Assembly (NCBI RefSeq): GCF_030272615.1
Contig: NC_081413.1
Location: 142,015,872-142,079,871 of the forward strand
Source of the DNA: Cryptomeria japonica
Lineage: Eukaryota; Streptophyta; Pinopsida; Cupressales; Cupressaceae
Direction: 5' to 3'
DNA length: 64,000 nt
The notes under the pieces are model-generated. The model did not search any database and was not told the origin of the DNA. It saw only the letters and a program-made list of their open reading frames with translations. Of this stretch, positions 12,891 to 25,138 are shown in pieces. Every line of letters starts with the position of its first letter. Within the stretch, counting starts at the first letter, position 1. Made by a program: the position numbers and the translations under genes.

Positions 12891-14576
12891 TAGGCTTACT
12901 CATGAAAGCTCGAGAACAAGTAGGGGTACAACTCTCTCATCCGCACTGCATCCTCCCAAGTAGCTAATGTATCATCATTCGGGTCCCACTAGACCCTTAC
13001 CTGCTCTATTCCCCAACATCAGAGGGACATCTCTTTGCATTGAAGAATGCACACAGGCTCCAAAGAAAGCGACCCATCCTCAACTTGCAAGGCATTCCAA
13101 TCGAGAACATGCGATATCTCAGGATGGTATAGTCTCAAAACAGATACATGAAATACATCATGGATGTCGGACAATCTAGGAGACACTTCAAGGCGATAAG
13201 CTACAAGACCAAACCTCTCTAAGATCTGAAATGGTCCTACAAACCGAGGTGCCAACTTAAAGCCTTTTCCATAATGGATCAGACTCTTTCATGCGCCAAC
13301 TCGTAAGAATACCCTATCACCAACTAAAACTGTCTATCTACCCTATGAGCATCTACACATTTCTTCTGTCTATACTGTGTAGGTGTTAAATGCTCTTTGA
13401 TACGGGTAACTTGCTCCTCCATATTCTATAGCATCTCTGAACCAATGTGTACCCTATCTTCTAACATGTCCCAACTAAGTGGAGTATGACATGGTCTCCC
13501 ATATAAAGCCTGGTAGGGAGACATACCAATGGAGCTATGGTATCTATTATTATAGGCAAAATCCACTAAGTATAAGTAATCCTCCCATCTGGACTTTTGA
13601 TCTATAACATACATCTCAACATATCCTCCAAAACCCAATTCACTCGCTCTGTCTGACCATCCGTCTCCGAGTGATAAGTTATACTATAGTTCAGCTGAGT
13701 CCCCAAATCATGTCATAGTGCTATCTAGAACGCAGAAGTGAACACATGATCTCTATCTGATATGATCTTACATGGAATACCATGCAACCTAACGATGTCT
13801 TTGACAAAGATGTGTGCCACTATGACTACTATGTATGAGGGTCTAACTGGTGAAAAGTGTGCAACCTTGGTCAACCAATCAATGGTTACCATAATGGCAT
13901 CACGTTGATGAGAATAAATAGGCAATCCAACTATAAAATCCATGGAAATGATGTCCCATTTCCACTCCAGGACTGCATGTGACTACAAAAATCCTGCTAG
14001 ATGTCGGTGCTCTACCTTAGCCCACTGACACTCAAGACAACATGACACAAAATCTGCTATGCCTCTCCTCATTCTTGCCCAAAAGTAAAGTTGTCTCAAG
14101 TCTGCGTGCATCTTCTTGAAACTAGGATGTGTTGAGTAAGGTGCACGATGGGCCTCTGTCATGATTAATTTCTGAAGTCCATCAGATGGTGAAACATAAA
14201 TGTGTCCCATGTGTCTAATAATGCCATCTCTTTCCACTGAATAACCTATATATCTTCCCTCCAAGACTCTATCTGATGCTATCTTTGAGTTAACCTCCTG
14301 GAACCATGTATTTGCTAGTAGTGCACTAAGAATGCGACTCCTCAAATCCACCTCCAAAGTCACTATTGATAACTCACGTCTCCTATAGTTTAGTGCATCT
14401 AATACCCCATTCTCCTTATCCTGGATGAACTTCACCTAGAAGTCATACTCACACAAGAACTCCATCCAACACCTTTGCCTAGCATTCAGATTTGGTACGT
14501 AAATATATACTGTAAACTACAGTGATTCATGCATAGCTCAAACTTATGCTCTAAGAGAAAATGCCTCCAATGAACC
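12891..14576 (-). pseudogene. chromovirus integrase, chromodomain and RNase H end (right-hand copy)
   Basis: Minus strand. RNase H end (HWRHFLLEHKFELC, about 14570-14500). Integrase zinc domain (HRAPYSTHPSFKKMHADLRQ ... CCLECQWAKVEHRHLAG, 14435-13983). Catalytic core: MDFIVGLPIYSHQRDAIMV, then ISDRD, then HSETDGQTERVN, giving the three acidic residues. C-terminal GPFQILERFGLVAYRLEV and DIHDVFHVSVLRLYHP (13255-13030). After that a chromodomain-like stretch (WDPNDDTLATWEDA, about 13000-12940). The domain order is that of Del/Tekay chromoviruses; the chromodomain would target insertion to chromatin. Several stops. Interrupted at 14576 by solo LTR H. Confidence 0.9.
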
Positions 14577-16189
14577 TGTAGACACCTAAAAATGGTCAAC
14601 ACTTGCGGGATCATACTTTAACAATTGCGCATTGCCTCATTTTAGGTTTTTGCGTCGCATTAACATTTCTCCTATGTCACACACTTGATTTTTATCATTT
14701 GCGAACATCGAGTCATTCTTCTACATTCTTCATTCGTCTCGCTCTCAAATTTGGTCTTGTTGACAACACTATCCAATCATGATTTTGATCAATCTTATCC
14801 TGTCGCATCAATGTGCATGCTAATTTGTCATCATTTTGGACATCGTCAACCCTAATTAGGGTTTTGTCCTCCTGTCAATCGTATTATCAATCTTATCAAT
14901 CGTATCATCAATTTTTGTCATTTTGGACATCGTCAATCCTAATTAGGGTTTTTTCCTCTTTTCAATCTTGTCATCATGCAATCGATTTGTCATCGATCGT
15001 TGTCATTGTTCGATCTTGTCATTTTGCGATCGATTTGTCATCGATCGTGGTCATTTCCAATCTTGTCATCTTGCAATCTATTTTGTTGTCAATTCTTGTC
15101 CTTTTGTCAATCTTGTCATTTTGCGACCGATTTGTCATCGATCATTGTCTGTCTCAATTATGTCAATTTGGATCAATTTGTCATTGTTCCTCGTCAATTG
15201 GCGCATTTATCGATCAAATCATTTTGTTGCATTGATCATTTATCAATTCAAAATCATGACATTAATTATCTTCAATCAAGACCTAATTGTCATTTTCGCA
15301 TTTCTAATTTGTCTTCTAGGGTTTCATGATTTATTCATTTAACCTAATGTGTCATTTCTTCCTTTAGGATTACTAAATTATTTATTAATCCTAAGTTTCC
15401 TCGTTACAATTAAATCTTTATTTAGTTGGCTAATTATTCTTCCTCTTGTAAATTAATTAATAAATGACAAATTGTTAATTAATTTACCTAATTTACTAAT
15501 TCCAATTTTCTAATTTCCATCAAATTCTAATTCCTAATTTGTCATCAATTTCAATTTCCTATTTTCTTAATTTCTAATTTCTTTTCCCTCCTATTTCATC
15601 TCCTAAATTCTATGGGAATGGCATGTCAATTTGTCATAAATTGTCATAATTGATAATCAATCAATTTGAACATAGAATGTGTCATAATTTGTCATCAATT
15701 GTCAATCAATCAAATTGTGCATGGAAAGTGCATAATTTGTCATATTTTGTCATATTGATTTGCAATTTCCATTTGAATTGCATCATGCTAATCTTGTCAT
15801 TTATCCAATTTCTCTATAAATTGGATAATTTTCTTCAATCAATCCCTTCGAATCCTTCGAATCCTTCATGAACCCCGAATTTCTATCAAACTACCGAACT
15901 TTCGTTTCTAGTAGTCTTGAGCATTTTGCTTTCAATTGTGTGTGCACTTGTAGGTGAGATCCACAAACCCATTGAAGAGGAAAGAACAACAATGGAGCCG
16001 CATGGAAGAAGCATCCGAATTGTTATATGGTTTGCATGATATTTTCTTTTAGATGCTTTGTTTCCATACCTCTATTGAATGTGCTTTGGAATTAGGTTCA
16101 TTTCATGAGTGTTCTTTTGATTAAATTATCATGTCTTGTGTTTTGATTAATCTACTTATGTTTTGATGATTCCTAATTTCTACACTACA
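14577..16189 (+). mobile_element. solo LTR H inserted in chromovirus RNase H
   Basis: Starts TGTAGACACCTAAA, ends TTCTACACTACA, 1613 bp. It is flanked by a perfect 5-bp target duplication GAACC (14572-14576 and 16190-16194). The host sequence across the break matches the uninterrupted copy at 3945-3990. It contains no coding domain. A TATA box suggests plus orientation. It belongs to a gypsy-type family with TGTA...TACA ends, distinct from the host LTR. About 19 copies of TTGTCAT are scattered through 14820-15800. Open frames here are artefacts of that repeat. Confidence 0.88.
15815..15820 (+). promoter_or_regulatory. TATA box in solo LTR H
   Basis: CTCTATAAATTGG, a textbook plant TATA context, about 1240 bp into the LTR and about 370 bp before its end. 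Confidence 0.5.
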
Positions 16190-16597
16190 GAACCAATGCA
16201 TCTACTACTGCCACTAACTCAAGATCATGAGTGGGGTAGTTCAACTCATGATCCTTGAGTTTTTGGGACTCATAGGCTATCACCCTACCATTCTGCATCA
16301 ATACTTCTCCTAGACCCTCCAATGAAGCATCAATACACACCACAAAGTCACCTAACGGATCTGGAACTGCAAGAATCGGTGCACTGGTCAACTTCTCCTT
16401 AAGTGTCCTAAAAGCTGCCTCACAACACTCTGATCAAATTAATTTCTTCCCTTTCCTCTGAAGAAAAGTAATGGGGTGAGCAATCCGAGAGAAATCCTGC
16501 ACATATCTATGACAATAACCAGCTAAAACCATGAAACTGCGCACCTCACCCACATTAGTGGGTGCCGACCAATCCACTATCGCTTGAATTTTCACAG
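16190..16597 (-). pseudogene. chromovirus RT end and RNase H start (right-hand copy)
   Basis: Minus strand: the end of RT (the region matching GEVRSFM...YPITFLQRKGK of the left copy), then RNase [27 protein letters not shown] and [24 protein letters not shown]. It continues across solo LTR H into 14576. At about 16597 the RT is cut and joined to the middle of an LTR, so gag, protease and most of RT are deleted in this copy. Confidence 0.87.
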
Positions 16598-17262
16598 TAA
16601 TAAAGTAATTAAAATAAACAAAATAAATAATTAAATAAAGGTTAAAATCACCAATAAATAAATAAAATCAATAAAGCGAAATAATTAAATAACTCAATAA
16701 ATCAATCAAATAAAGACATTAATTATTAAATAAAATCTCAATAATCCAAATAAATATTAATTTAAATTCAATCGTGAGAAATAATAAAATAATAAAAAAT
16801 TGCTAAATCTTAATAAATTAAAATAGCATTGCCACTAATTAAATCATAAATTATTATTCAATAATTACTCAATCACAATAAATCATTTATTGCCAATTAA
16901 ATAAATTAGATAATCAATTCATCACTATAATCAATAAATCGTGATTAAATAGATTAAATAATTAATCTATTACTATAGTCAATAAACCACAATTTAAATA
17001 AACTAAATATTCAAACTCACCATGCCATATACTCACAAATCATGACGACTGACACGACATGGAAAAATTCGCCAAGAATCTCGACAAGTACTCAATGACA
17101 ACCTAGGCCTAGAGTGTGGGTAGAGAACCATCGACACCTCCGAACCACATATTTGCCATTGGGAAGAGACATGCTCGCACCTATATAGCTAGGGGAGCTT
17201 GCACCCGATTTCTCGAGAGGAATGAGTGTCTTAGTACCTGCAACCCTGCAACCACAACAAAG

Positions 17263-17351
<89 letters not shown>

Positions 17352-17796
17352 CAAGTGGAGGGATATCACAATGATACATCTTGCTCGCAATGAGTGATGT
17401 GATGTTGATCCCCCCACAAAGACAGTCAAACAATATTCATACAGTAAACATATAACTCATGAAACATCACATCATAATAAAATCAAACTAGGGTTAGTAT
17501 ATCCATTCCATAATGAGGCATGATCCATAAAATCTATCAAAGCACATGATAACCAAAAATCTATTACTAACCTTCTAGAAATCATAACTAGTCATGAGCA
17601 TAATCAATAAAATCAATAATATAAGATCATGTAATGTCTATCATCAAAATAATCAATTGAGAAACATAAATAGTCATAATCAATATCCATGCCTCACATA
17701 AGTCAAATCATATCTAGCATATCCATTGCACAAAATAAAGGTCTGATCAAGTCAATCCAAAATGAAACAAGAGTCTTCTCAAGAGTGGGCACTACA
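16598..17796 (-). repeat. partial chromovirus LTR (right end of array)
   Basis: Aligns closely with 11720-12874 of the full LTR, ending GAGTGGGCACTACA. By eye the two are about 95% alike over the first 150 bases. Left border is the illegitimate junction with RT; right border is the element end against LTR G. It contains a long (AT)n run where the full LTR has only a short TATATA tract. Confidence 0.85.
17267..17349. repeat. (AT)n microsatellite, about 41 units
   Basis: Uninterrupted AT dinucleotides for 83 bp. The homologous site in the full LTR (about 12407-12420) has about six units. The frames it opens (poly Tyr-Ile) are not genes. Confidence 0.97.
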
Positions 17797-19892
17797 CCAC
17801 TCATACTCGAGATCTAGGATGATACCTAACAACCAAAGGAAAGACCAATACAAACAAGTTCATGAATGCAAAACATAGAATCCATTCTCAATACTTCCAA
17901 ACATGAAACCTCCAAACAAGAAACCCCTAGAGGCAACACATCCAAAACAGGGCTCAAGGCTCTAGGACCTACATGTAGGGAAAGAGTGTCATCACATGTG
18001 ATAAATGGGAATCTGGGAACATGTTCCAACCATCCTAGATGCACATGCGGAGCCATATCAACCCTAATAGGGTAAGGGAGATTAGCTTTCTTGGGTTGCC
18101 AAGGCCTTCTCGATCCTATCCTAGATCTCTACCACTGGGCAAGGGAGAGGGGCCACCAACCAATTCTTATATTTTTAAGATGAAATATGCTACCCAGCCC
18201 AAATAATTATTATATTAAGTTATCAATTAATTACAAAATCAAACTCCTAATGAGACATCTGTCGATCTAGACCTCGGGTAACTTGGCTGTCTACCCCCTT
18301 TCGATCGTGGTCACTCACTTGGAATCCCACTCCCCCTAGAATGCACCTAGACCTTAGGGTGGAACATACATAAAATATAACATCATAACCACAATAATGA
18401 AGTCTCACAAGAGATATAAAATTTCTCATTGCATCATAAAGAACATACTGCATGAAATAGGATACATAAGGCCTCATACATGACAATAGCCTTCACCAAT
18501 GCATAAAAATCAAAGAGTCAATCACAAACATAAATCAAAGGTAAATCCAAATCCTTTCCAAATACTCAACAATGAGGCATAACACATCCCACTAGAGTCA
18601 CAAGAACAATACTCAACAACAAGAAATTCTCCCTCTTGCTGGAGTAGCTCAACACATGAGAAACACCTCAACGGTAGGGCTCAAACCCTCTCACCGGAGC
18701 TTAAAAAACATCATGAAAGGTCAAATTACATCAATAAAAACTTAGATAATCTCAACACAATCCACCCATGCTTTTGGAGAATGAACAAATCCCAACAAGG
18801 CTCTCACATTTCTCAAAACTAATTTTCTAGGAGCTCCAGAGAAGTCTAGCTCCCCCAAAATATAGCTCAATACCCCTGGAATGTAGTGCAGATCTTTTGG
18901 TATGTACATTAGTGTTTCAGGTACATTCCCCAACATTCTAGGTACATATGACAATATTTTGGGTGCATTTGATAGAGTTCTGAGTCCATACTCAACATTC
19001 TGAGTATATGAATCAACTCTCTTGGAATACTGTCCAATGCCCCTAGTTTCTAGAATGGTGTTCCTGAACCCTACGGTAGCGCTCTTGGTTCATATGGTAG
19101 CGTTCCTAGTAGTTCCTATAGCATTTTAGGTTAAGAGGCCAAAAATATGCAAAAAGGAGTCATATGGTTAGGACACTTGCCCAGATATGCTAAGGGGTAA
19201 AAAATGACACTCAAAACCAATCTAGTAAGTCTAGGAAGTCCAAAAATTGAAGAGAGAATACAAAAAATACAAGTTTGTAGACTCACGGATAGAAAACTGC
19301 ATAAATACCCTTCTCCCACAGTGCTCAAAATGGCACCTAGAACACAAAACATCAAAGGGAAGAAGTAATTACAATACAACATCCTCAAGGAGATATCATA
19401 CAAGCTAAATGAAGCTCAAATACAATCTCAGATCCTTTCCAAAGGTTTATCCCCGCAAAATATGCATATCACTATGAATCAAAATGGCTTTCGACAAGCT
19501 ACAAGAAGCCCAAAATCACCTAAAAACAATACTGAGACAAGGGAGACTCAAAGAGTACAATATAAGGATATGTATGACTTCAAACAAGATACAAATCTCT
19601 ACTAAAACATAGGGAAGATGAATCACATCATTCACAGAGAAAGAAAATAGAAAAAGACATTCCTCGCAAGCAACTTCTCAAATTTAAAAGTAATAATCTG
19701 CAAATTCCCTTTTCAATTTCCCTTTCTTTCGAAATCTTCCTCAATTTAAAATTCAATCATGGAGAATAAAAGCTTTCAAAATTAAATTAGCTCCAACCTA
19801 GAAATCACACTCCAAATAATTAGAAAATTTGGTGAAGAGCACAACAATCAACAACCAAGAAATCAAATCCTCAATCCAAGGTTCAAGCAATT
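17797..19892 (-). repeat. LTR G of the chromovirus family, left piece
   Basis: Interior of another long LTR of the same family. Blocks match both the 7126-12874 LTR and LTR F, for example the ATGCGGAGCCATNTCAACC block at about 18044 and 9276, and the CCTCAACGG...CCGGAG block at about 18667 and 22239. It continues at 38421 after solo LTR F. Its own left end is beyond the chromovirus array and outside the window. No gene. A degenerate repeat zone with TACATT/TTCTAGG motifs lies at 18770-19110. Confidence 0.75.
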
Positions 19893-22800
19893 TGTAATGC
19901 CCACCAAAATACCCTAGAGAAATAAACCAAAATCTACTAACAAAAAGGGATAATTTTTTTTCTTTTAAGACAACCATTACAACTACGCTATTACTAGTAT
20001 TTATTAATGCAACGTTACTACCATTATTCATCAATGCATCGTTAACTATATACATGAATACATAAATCGACAAGAACATAACCATAGAATCATACTACAC
20101 AAGTGAAACATATATTTAATCATTAACATAACTACATAATAAAACCATATAATGCATCTCCATTCCCTAGGGTATCTCAATGTCACTACTTGAGATTAAA
20201 CTAACACATCACATATCCATCTAGAATACCATATACTATCATCCAACTAAACATTTATTTCCCATGCAACTATGATAAAACATTTTAAATACATATGCAT
20301 AACTCTATTCTCTTCCATACTCTTTCTAAGGTTCATTTTTAAGTACCAATCAAATGTTTCTAATACCTATCTTTACTCATTTGAATACTTAACACATCAT
20401 GAAACTAAATGCATTGATCCTACTTTTACTAATGGTATTCTATTATTTCCTTAAGCACAACTCATCAATAATACTATCCATAGCCATATTCAAGATTATA
20501 GTAACAAGTACTTATCTACATCTAAATAGGATTCCAATATACTAAATAGGTTCGAGAGTCATATGATTCTACAAGAATAAATACAATCTAATATTACAGT
20601 CCCCTAATTTAAACATAAGATTTAATTCTCAACATGATAAACATATCTATAATATGAACCACATACCAATACATCATCTTATAGCATAGCTATTCTATAT
20701 CAAATTCATTTACATAAGAGCACACGGAGCAAGCACATAGTCTCTTTGCTACATCCCATTTTAATGATACAAGTTACATAGACACATATTCATATTCCTC
20801 ATTTACAAGACATTGTAATATGATAACATCTCTAATACATATAAATCAGCACCATGGGACAACCACATAATAAAGAGCCATATTTTATATAGGAACCACA
20901 ACTACTCCCTTAACTCCCATATCTCAAGATATATAACATTGGAGATTAATATCTTTCAAATCAAGGCATATATGATAATTAACATAATTACTACTATCCA
21001 CAGAATATACTCATGACATAGCATACATATCTCTAAATTATTTAATTCCTTTCTAATCAAAACATCTACAATAGAATATCCATTTACAACAATCTTATTC
21101 AATACATTTCATTCATAAATCATCCTACTACATGTTCTCAATACGGTGATTACATAGTCTTCCTTATATTTCCATCTTTCATAACACATGATATCAATTA
21201 TGACTACATAAATATGCTCCAAGAATCCAAGCTCATGATGAGGTACTATAGATCCAAATCCATGCATACTAACATCCAAGAAGAATATCCCAATGGTAGA
21301 TGGCATCAAACCACTCGACCATGTGGAACCAAATAGGAACCACCCCCTATGCTAGGAGATGACATAAGATTCCAACTCACACTCAAGACCTAAGCTGACA
21401 CCCAACAACCATAGGATACAACATGACACTGCAAGACTCCAACATAAGAATATAACATCAAAATACATCACATGGCTAAATCAAAGCAATCAACCTCCAG
21501 AGGCATAATTCAACAAATCAAGGCTTATGGATAAAGGAAACATGTGGGGTAGAGTGTCATCACATGCTAGCCTCATGTGGCATCCATCTCCACCTTGGAG
21601 TCACTCAAGGGAGATCGGGTATACCGTTCCAACAGTCTTCCCAATCCAGGATCCCAAAACCATCTCCCTAGGTCTATCCAATTGGGGCATACAACATCAT
21701 ATTCTTAATCTTGATTAGGTGAATTACTAAATACCCAAACCACTAATCAATTATTAATAATGTTATCACTTGCAAATTAAACCATAAACTCTTCATGTGG
21801 CTCCATAGGTCTAGACCCCCTTCCTAGAGATCTAGTTCTCATAGCCTAGGTCCAACACATGCAAGAGCCCACTCTCCCAAACACGGACCAAGACCATAGG
21901 GAAAAAACATATAACAAAAGACAACACAATAACGACATGAAGCTCAACATGGAAAACATTCAAAATTCATTACAAAACTGATACAATTGAATCATACAGA
22001 TAGCCATCAACATACAACCAAGAGCCACTTAACAAGGATCAAGCCATAAGCTCATAATGCCAAAATGCAATAATAAAGAGAACCTCAAGAATGTGAAGTA
22101 TTCATAAATAGGGGTAATACATGAATTTAATAACATAGAATGATCCTCCACAGTGAGGCATGACATAATCTCTTGCTGGAGCTACAATTAACCATCCTCA
22201 ACAGTAAGGAATCACTCCACTTGCTGGAGAAACATATCAAAACCTCAACGGACAAGTACAAAACCACTTGCCGGAGTGCAAATGGATTCACACATATCAC
22301 AAATGAATGGCACAGTGCCCCAAAACCATCAAACATAACAAACAAGCCTTTGGAATAAAGACCAAGGAGAGAAATCAATTGAGGGTCTCAAAAACTAACA
22401 CAAAAATCTGTTGACACTACTTTGGCGCTATTGAAGCCCATAGTAGTGCTATTGTAACAAGGGACCAACTCACAGAAAAAGAAATACAGAGATATTCAAA
22501 TTTGCCCAGATTCGGGTACAAGCTTTACAATGGCATAAATACGACCAAGAAGTCACTTAAAGTCAATAATAAACTAAAACAAAGCCTTGTTAAGGCCAAC
22601 AATACAACGCATCCAAGAATTCCAACTTATACTGACCATAACTTGCACATAAATGATTATAGACATAGACACTCCAGATCTAATCAAACCAAATTGACAC
22701 AAGATAGGGTATACAACAGCAAATAAACTTCACAAAACCAATCGTTACCACAATGCATTCACAGGCAAATTATAATCAACATATTAACATACACAAATGC

Positions 22801-23379
22801 CATTTTTCGGCAATACAACACACATAGATTCATAAAATCGTATATAAATATTTTTCCCAAAATATTACTCCCAATTACTGATAATATAATAATCATTCAT
22901 TCCCAAATCTCCCCAAACAATCTTTTAGCAGTCACGAAGAAAACAACTCTTTTCAAAAATTAAAATGCAAGAATGGAAAAAGATCTCCAACCTGGAAGTA
23001 GAGTGATGGTAATGCATTTGTAGAAGAGAAAAAATCCAAACCAAGAAGATTTCCAAAATTCAACCCAACCACACAATTTTCCCTCCAAGCAATTCTAAAA
23101 TCCACAAGTCACAGAAAGATATCCAGAAGCACACCCACAAAAATGCTCACAAAGCCAATAAATAGAATCTCATTCAAAACTACAAAAGATTATCTGCCAA
23201 TCAAAGTATTCTAATAGAATATATTCTATACCAATTCCCTCCCACCAAAAATCGAGGTAAGAATATAAAATAATATTATTTACTTACTCTCAAATCTCAA
23301 CAATAAAATTAAGATGGAGTGCATGCAGAAGCTCGCAGATGACCGAGATAGGGTTTTGATGCCCTAGCTCATGCAGTTC

Positions 23380-23700
23380 TGTAGGTGTGTTGATGGGGGG
23401 AGGGAAGTGCAGGTGTGGCGGGGGTTAGTAGGGGGAGTATTGGTTGGGTAGGGTGCGGCTGAGGGTGTAGAGAGAGAATCGAGGGGCTTCGGGTGGAGCC
23501 TTGGTCGTGAGCGGCTGGGCTTCTAGTGTGCGGGGAGCCATGGGTTTTCTGGGGGGCAAGGGGGAGCCATGGGTTTTCAAGGGGGCAGGGGCTTTGGCTG
23601 GCTCATTTTTTTGGTGGTGCTTGGGAGGGGTGGGGTCGCGGGTGTCGTGCCTTCCCGAGGGGCCCTTTGGGGGTGTGGGTCTTTCTTAACCTTGTATCAT
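23380..23700 (+). promoter_or_regulatory. G-rich 5' region of the LINE
   Basis: Plus strand carries many runs of three to seven G with short spacers, in contrast to the AT-rich surroundings. LINE promoters are internal and lie in the 5' UTR, so this is the likely promoter region. It could also form G-quadruplexes. The overlapping Gly/Trp-rich frames are artefacts. Confidence 0.45.
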
Positions 23701-23714
23701 TTTTTTGAATCCCA

Positions 23715-25138
23715 ATGGCAAGTACTGGTGGTGAGGCTTCATAGGTTCCTCCTGCCATGGATTTTCGCACTGTGGTGGGCTCAAAACCCCCTCTCCAAAG
23801 TATGAAAACTTTTAATAATAACCTTTTCTCATTTGAACCGGGATCAGGGAGTGCTGGTAGTTCTCGCTTAATGAATATTAATGGTTACCTAGAAAGATGC
23901 AGTGAGAGGCCGAAGCTGGTTATTCCTCCCGAGTTGATAGTTGAGGACATTGAGTACTTTTTAAAACACTCACTATAGTACAAGTTTTTGTGAATGAGGG
24001 TTTCTCTGTAGTTCTTGGAAAACTGGGCACAGAGGACTTGGGTACTAGAAGGGGAAATGGAGATTATGTTGCTCGCAAACAACTATTTCATGGTTACTTT
24101 CAATTGCATGGAGGATTGCAATAGGGTCTTTGAAGGGGCCCCATATTTTTACAACCAGGTGGGGTTGTTCATCAAACCTTGGCATGCAGGGTTTAACCCC
24201 TTGGAGGAGCTCCCAAATAGGGTTCCTGTGTGGGTTCCGTTACCACGTTTTCCTATGGAATGCTGTCGCGAGGATGTACAGTTGCTGGCCGGACTGCTAG
24301 GGAAGCCTGTGGGATATTCATTGCAAACCCTAGGGAGAAAGGTAATGACCTTTGCACGTATCTGTGTTGAAATTGATCTTAGTAAACCTTTGACAGATGC
24401 TATAGATATGTGTGCAGACTCTTACTCATGGGTTCAGTAGCTAGATTATGAGACTTTACCTTTTCAATGTCGTCTTTTTCATGAGAATGGTCATTTACAG
24501 TGTAAGTGCCCTAGATATAAACCGGTGGCGTATCAACCTCAACAGCCGGCCTAGAGTCAAGATAGAGCTGATAAAGGAAAAGCTACTATGTTGATCGAGG
24601 TAGTGGGTGCTGATGATTTTGTCTCAGTTAAGATAAGGAACAAGAATCGAGGACAAAAAAGGTCCTTACAGGAGAGACAGGAGGATGATACCTTTAACAG
24701 ATTTGAGGTCTTGAATGACCTTAGCCAGTAGGAAGTGAACCTGGGGTTAACTCCGTTGGACCAAGGTGCTTCAGGGGGGGTTCGGAAAGAGTAATTGAGG
24801 ATTTTGCCTAAGCCCTGCAAGTGATTGGAAGTCAGCAAATGGAGATGGATCAAACAGTTGGGGTTTAGTTGGGTCTCACTCCTAGTTCGGAGGTGAATTT
24901 GGTTGGGGGGAAGGGATCTCCAATAGCACTGAAATTGGAACCGGCTGGGGCTAAATGTAATAAATCTTCCGTTCAACTGGGTCTACATCAGAAAGCTATT
25001 AAGAAAAGTGCTATGGAGAAGAACTCAAAGGCTAGCAGAAAGAAGGATTTGGATAAAATCAAATTGATGGGAGAGAATTTGGTCGAGTCAGGGTCAGTAA
25101 AGACTTTGGATTCTCACTTTACCAATCCTCCTAAATGA
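23715..25138 (+). pseudogene. LINE ORF1 (DUF4283-type, zinc knuckle)
   Basis: Start chosen at ATGGCAAGTACTGG (MASTGGEAS). The reading continues MDFRTVVGSKPP, then the DUF4283-like RNA-binding domain (NYFMVTFNCMEDCNRVFEGAP, FIKPWHAGFNPLEE, VPVWVPLPRFPMECC, LGKPVGYSLQTL, ARICVEIDLSKPL) and a zinc-knuckle-like CRLFHENGHLQCKC near 24470-24520. Stops at 23744, after LKHSL and after YSWVQ, plus a frameshift, break it. The last frame ends ...FTNPPK, overlapping ORF2 by ATGA. ORF1 would bind the LINE RNA. Confidence 0.82.

Larger units (their letters stand above)
3443..17796 (-). mobile_element. Ty3/gypsy chromovirus tandem array (internal - LTR - internal - partial LTR)
   Basis: Read on the minus strand from the right: partial LTR (17796-16598), fused to the RT/RNase H end (16597-16190), solo-LTR insertion H, RNase H to integrase and chromodomain (14576-12891), polypurine tract, one 5749-bp LTR (12874-7126), Met-tRNA binding site, gag, protease, RT, RNase H and integrase, cut by copia A at 3443. 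The middle LTR has a purine tract on one side and a primer site on the other, so it is shared by two elements in tandem. The integrase and chromodomain resemble the Del/Tekay clade. Confidence 0.85.

Noticed and set aside
14813-15342. Three overlapping frames of 117-140 codons, Cys/Ser/His rich
   Set aside because: Inside solo LTR H and created by TTGTCAT and CGATCG repeats.
17092-17433. Frames with long Tyr-Ile runs
   Set aside because: Pure product of the (AT)n repeat at 17267-17349.
23501-23805. Gly/Trp-rich frames before LINE ORF1
   Set aside because: They arise from the G-rich 5' region in three frames at once; only the frame starting at 23715 continues into known ORF1 sequence.
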